Positions 61,868-64,000 of a stretch of DNA of 64,000 nt are shown here, in pieces; the stretch's first letter is position 1; each line of letters begins with the position of its first letter. The stretch is from Pedobacter lusitanus. GTDB lineage: Bacteria > Bacteroidota > Bacteroidia > Sphingobacteriales > Sphingobacteriaceae. The notes under the pieces are model-generated. The model was not told the origin of the DNA. It saw nothing but the letters and a program-made list of their open reading frames with translations, and did not search any database. The stretch is taken from NCBI RefSeq assembly GCF_040026395.1, contig NZ_CP157278.1, positions 5,332,001-5,396,000 on the forward strand, written 5' to 3'. The translations under genes and the position numbers were made by a program.

Positions 61868-64000
61868 ATGAAAATTTTCTCATTCCGTCTGGTCATAGCA
61901 CAGCTATGGCTACCCCCTAAGCTATTAAAGGTTATGAAGCTTACCATTATATTATTGATGATTGTACTTACGCAGGTAAGCGCAAAAGTTTTCAGTCAGA
62001 AAATCTCTCTGAATGAAAAAAATGCCCCTTTATACAAAGTCCTTGAATCTATCAGGAAGCAAAGCGGTTTTTTAGTGCTTTATCAGGATCAGGTGATGGA
62101 AAAGGCAAGTCCGGTGACGATCAATAAGAAAAATATTTCGTTGCAGGAGGCTCTCAATGATTGCTTTTCTAACCAGTCTCTGACTTATCAGATTCTCGAA
62201 CAGACAATTCTGGTTAAAAGCAAACCAGATTTGGCCATCAAAAGAGCACAGGAACGCAGCAACTTCCTAATCGTTGTAAAAGGTAAAATTATTGATGAAA
62301 GTGGCAAGCCGCTGCCGGGTGCCGGTATTAAGGTAAAAGGCACAACTGTATCAACGGTATCCAATCAGAATGGGGAATTCTCCCTGAAAAATATAGCCGA
62401 GGATGCGGTTCTGGTAGTTTCTTTTATAGGTTATTCTAATAAAGAAGTCTCTGCAAAAGAGAACCTGGGCTCAATCCAGCTCGTGCCCAACAGTTCAAAT
62501 CTGAATGATGTGATCGTAGTTGGATATGGTACCCAGAAAAGGGCAAGTGTTACAGGGTCAATAGCGCAGGTAAAAGGATCAGAGCTGGCTAAAGCCCCTG
62601 TTGCAAACATAACAAACTCGCTTGTAGGTCGTTTACCGGGTTTAAGAGCTATTCAGAATAGTGGAGAGCCGGGGAAAGACGGGAGTACCATAGATATCAG
62701 GGGTTTTGGAAGTGCACTGGTAATTGTAGATGGGGTGCCTTCAGATTTTTCTCAGATAGATGCGAATGAGATAGAGAGTTTTTCTATTTTAAAAGATGCA
62801 TCAGCCGCGGTATATGGGGTTCGTGCTGCGAATGGTGTTATCCTGGTGACTACCAAAAAGGGTGTTATGGGTAAACCTCGTATCAGTTACAGTACCTATT
62901 ATGGTTTACAAAATAATGCGACAAAATATCCTGAACTTGCCAATGCGGGGGTATTTGCCGAATTAAGTAACGAAGGAGCTGTAAATGCCTGGGTTAAAAA
63001 TAATAATCCAGCAGTGGCTTTGTCACTTCCTTTTTCAAAAGATCAGGTAGACCAGTATAAAAATGGGACATTACCTTCGTATGATTGGTTTAATTCAACT
63101 ATTCGTAAAAATGCACCGCAATATTATCAGAATCTTAATGTAGATGGTGGAACAGAAGATGTCAAATACTTTTTTAATATCGGGTATCTGAATCAGGATG
63201 CGATCTGGAAAAGCAATTCAACAAGATTTAAGCGGTATAATTTCCGCAGTAATGTGAGTGCAAAGATTAATAAGCGTCTGACAGCTGAACTTAATCTGAG
63301 TGGCCGTTTGGGAGATCTTCAGACCCCCGGGGTTTCTTCTGGTTTGATTATGGCTACTATGAAAAGGGAAAGTCCTGTTTTTCCTATCTATGCCAATGAT
63401 AATACCAATTACCTGGCCTCTTCAAATGTACAGCAGAATTCTCTGGCACAAACTGATCATCAGATTTCGGGCTATGGCTCAGAGCGGACCAAATTCTTTT
63501 CTGGTATAGCCAGGTTAACTTATGATTTACCCTGGATTGATGGTCTGAATGCAAAAGCTACCTATTCTTATCAGAATACAGATACAGAGAATAAAAATTA
63601 TATCAGAAAATATAACTTATACAAATATAATAGTGCTGCCAATACTTATGATATAGCTTATACGGCTAATGACCCAAGCAATTTAAATGTAAGAAACGCG
63701 CATAAAGATGATCAGGCTTTTCAGTTCTCGCTGAACTATGCGAAAACTTTCGGCGCTAAACATAATGTGTCGGGTTTGCTGTTATTTGAAAGAACAGAAA
63801 CGAATACTTCATTTTTGTCGGCTTATAAAGAATTTCTGCTGGATAATTTAGATGAACTGTTTGCAGGAGTAGCTAATAACCAAAGCAATGACGGGAGTTC
63901 TGCGCAGATTGCACGCGAGGGATATGTCGGGAAATTCAATTATGATTATGCTGGTAAGTATCTGATAGAATTGGGTTTTCGCTATGACGGAACTTATAAG
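61868..64000 (+). CDS. SusC/RagA TonB-dependent transporter with STN domain, partial (C-terminus beyond right edge)
   Basis: The frame from ATG 61868 runs 711 codons to the window edge with no stop. An N-terminal signal segment (residues ~23-45) is followed by an STN domain (SLQEALNDCFSNQSLTYQIL), then a carboxypeptidase-regulatory-like module (GKIIDESGKPLPGAGIKV) and the TonB plug (VIVVGYGTQKRASVTGS ... VRAANGVILVTTKKG). The barrel begins near residue 335. An alternative start at 61934 would still keep the signal peptide. It is the STN partner for the FecR/sigma pair just upstream. A SusD gene is expected right of the window. Confidence 0.92.
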   Translation, partial: MKIFSFRLVIAQLWLPPKLLKVMKLTIILLMIVLTQVSAKVFSQKISLNEKNAPLYKVLESIRKQSGFLVLYQDQVMEKASPVTINKKNISLQEALNDCFSNQSLTYQILEQTILVKSKPDLAIKRAQERSNFLIVVKGKIIDESGKPLPGAGIKVKGTTVSTVSNQNGEFSLKNIAEDAVLVVSFIGYSNKEVSAKENLGSIQLVPNSSNLNDVIVVGYGTQKRASVTGSIAQVKGSELAKAPVANITNSLVGRLPGLRAIQNSGEPGKDGSTIDIRGFGSALVIVDGVPSDFSQIDANEIESFSILKDASAAVYGVRAANGVILVTTKKGVMGKPRISYSTYYGLQNNATKYPELANAGVFAELSNEGAVNAWVKNNNPAVALSLPFSKDQVDQYKNGTLPSYDWFNSTIRKNAPQYYQNLNVDGGTEDVKYFFNIGYLNQDAIWKSNSTRFKRYNFRSNVSAKINKRLTAELNLSGRLGDLQTPGVSSGLIMATMKRESPVFPIYANDNTNYLASSNVQQNSLAQTDHQISGYGSERTKFFSGIARLTYDLPWIDGLNAKATYSYQNTDTENKNYIRKYNLYKYNSAANTYDIAYTANDPSNLNVRNAHKDDQAFQFSLNYAKTFGAKHNVSGLLLFERTETNTSFLSAYKEFLLDNLDELFAGVANNQSNDGSSAQIAREGYVGKFNYDYAGKYLIELGFRYDGTYK

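Noticed and set aside
1..64000. Prophage or integrative element
   Set aside because: The phage-like sheath, spike and baseplate genes belong to the T6SS; there is no integrase, capsid, terminase or tRNA-flanked attachment site that I can see.

Overview
The window looks like a chromosomal stretch of a Bacteroidota bacterium, most likely Sphingobacteriaceae (Pedobacter-like). The evidence is AT-rich DNA, few strong Shine-Dalgarno sites, SusC/SusD pairs with FecI/FecR regulators, GH29 and sulfatase glycan genes, and a type VI secretion system of the Bacteroidota kind (T6SSiii). The genus is inferred from gene content only. I saw no rRNA, tRNA, CRISPR array, transposase or phage gene.

Region 1 (1-25860) is a T6SSiii locus. 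Baseplate genes tssF (running off the left edge) and tssE are on the minus strand. The plus strand carries two small coiled-coil membrane proteins, a PKD-domain membrane protein (TssP position), TssR, the ClpV/TssH ATPase, sheath proteins TssB and TssC, a flavodoxin-fold oxidoreductase, four Hcp/TssD tube proteins in an A-B-A-B order, and VgrG. After VgrG comes a tightly packed cargo cassette: a DUF2235 (Tle1-like) lipase, a DUF2931-like lipoprotein, an unknown 332-aa protein, a DUF4280 PAAR-like tip, a 903-aa protein with an internal OmpA-like peptidoglycan-binding domain but no signal peptide, another lipoprotein, an unknown 256-aa protein and a TPM-domain membrane protein. I did not find TssG, TssK or TssN; they may lie left of the window.

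Region 2 (25888-36661) covers membrane and metal homeostasis. It holds an MscS channel, an atypical NRAMP-family transporter, and a divalent-metal efflux operon (Cys-rich small protein, CzcA fused in frame to a TolC-like outer-membrane domain, CzcB-like adaptor, CDF exporter), followed by a diheme cytochrome c.

Region 3 (36663-46746, minus) is a polysaccharide utilization locus: ECF sigma factor, FecR anti-sigma factor, SusC with an STN domain, SusD and two S1-type sulfatases. Region 4 (46979-57445) has a VOC protein, a lipoprotein, three GH29 alpha-L-fucosidases, a FucP-like transporter, a split UxaA-type dehydratase, an RraA-fold protein and a divergent AraC regulator. Together regions 3 and 4 suggest use of a sulfated, fucose-containing glycan. 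The substrate is inferred.

Region 5 (57446-64000) has a perfect 37-bp inverted repeat, an esterase with C-terminal accessory domains, and the start of a second sigma/FecR/SusC unit that runs off the right edge. Both sigma genes are preceded by the same caaacgtttg palindrome.
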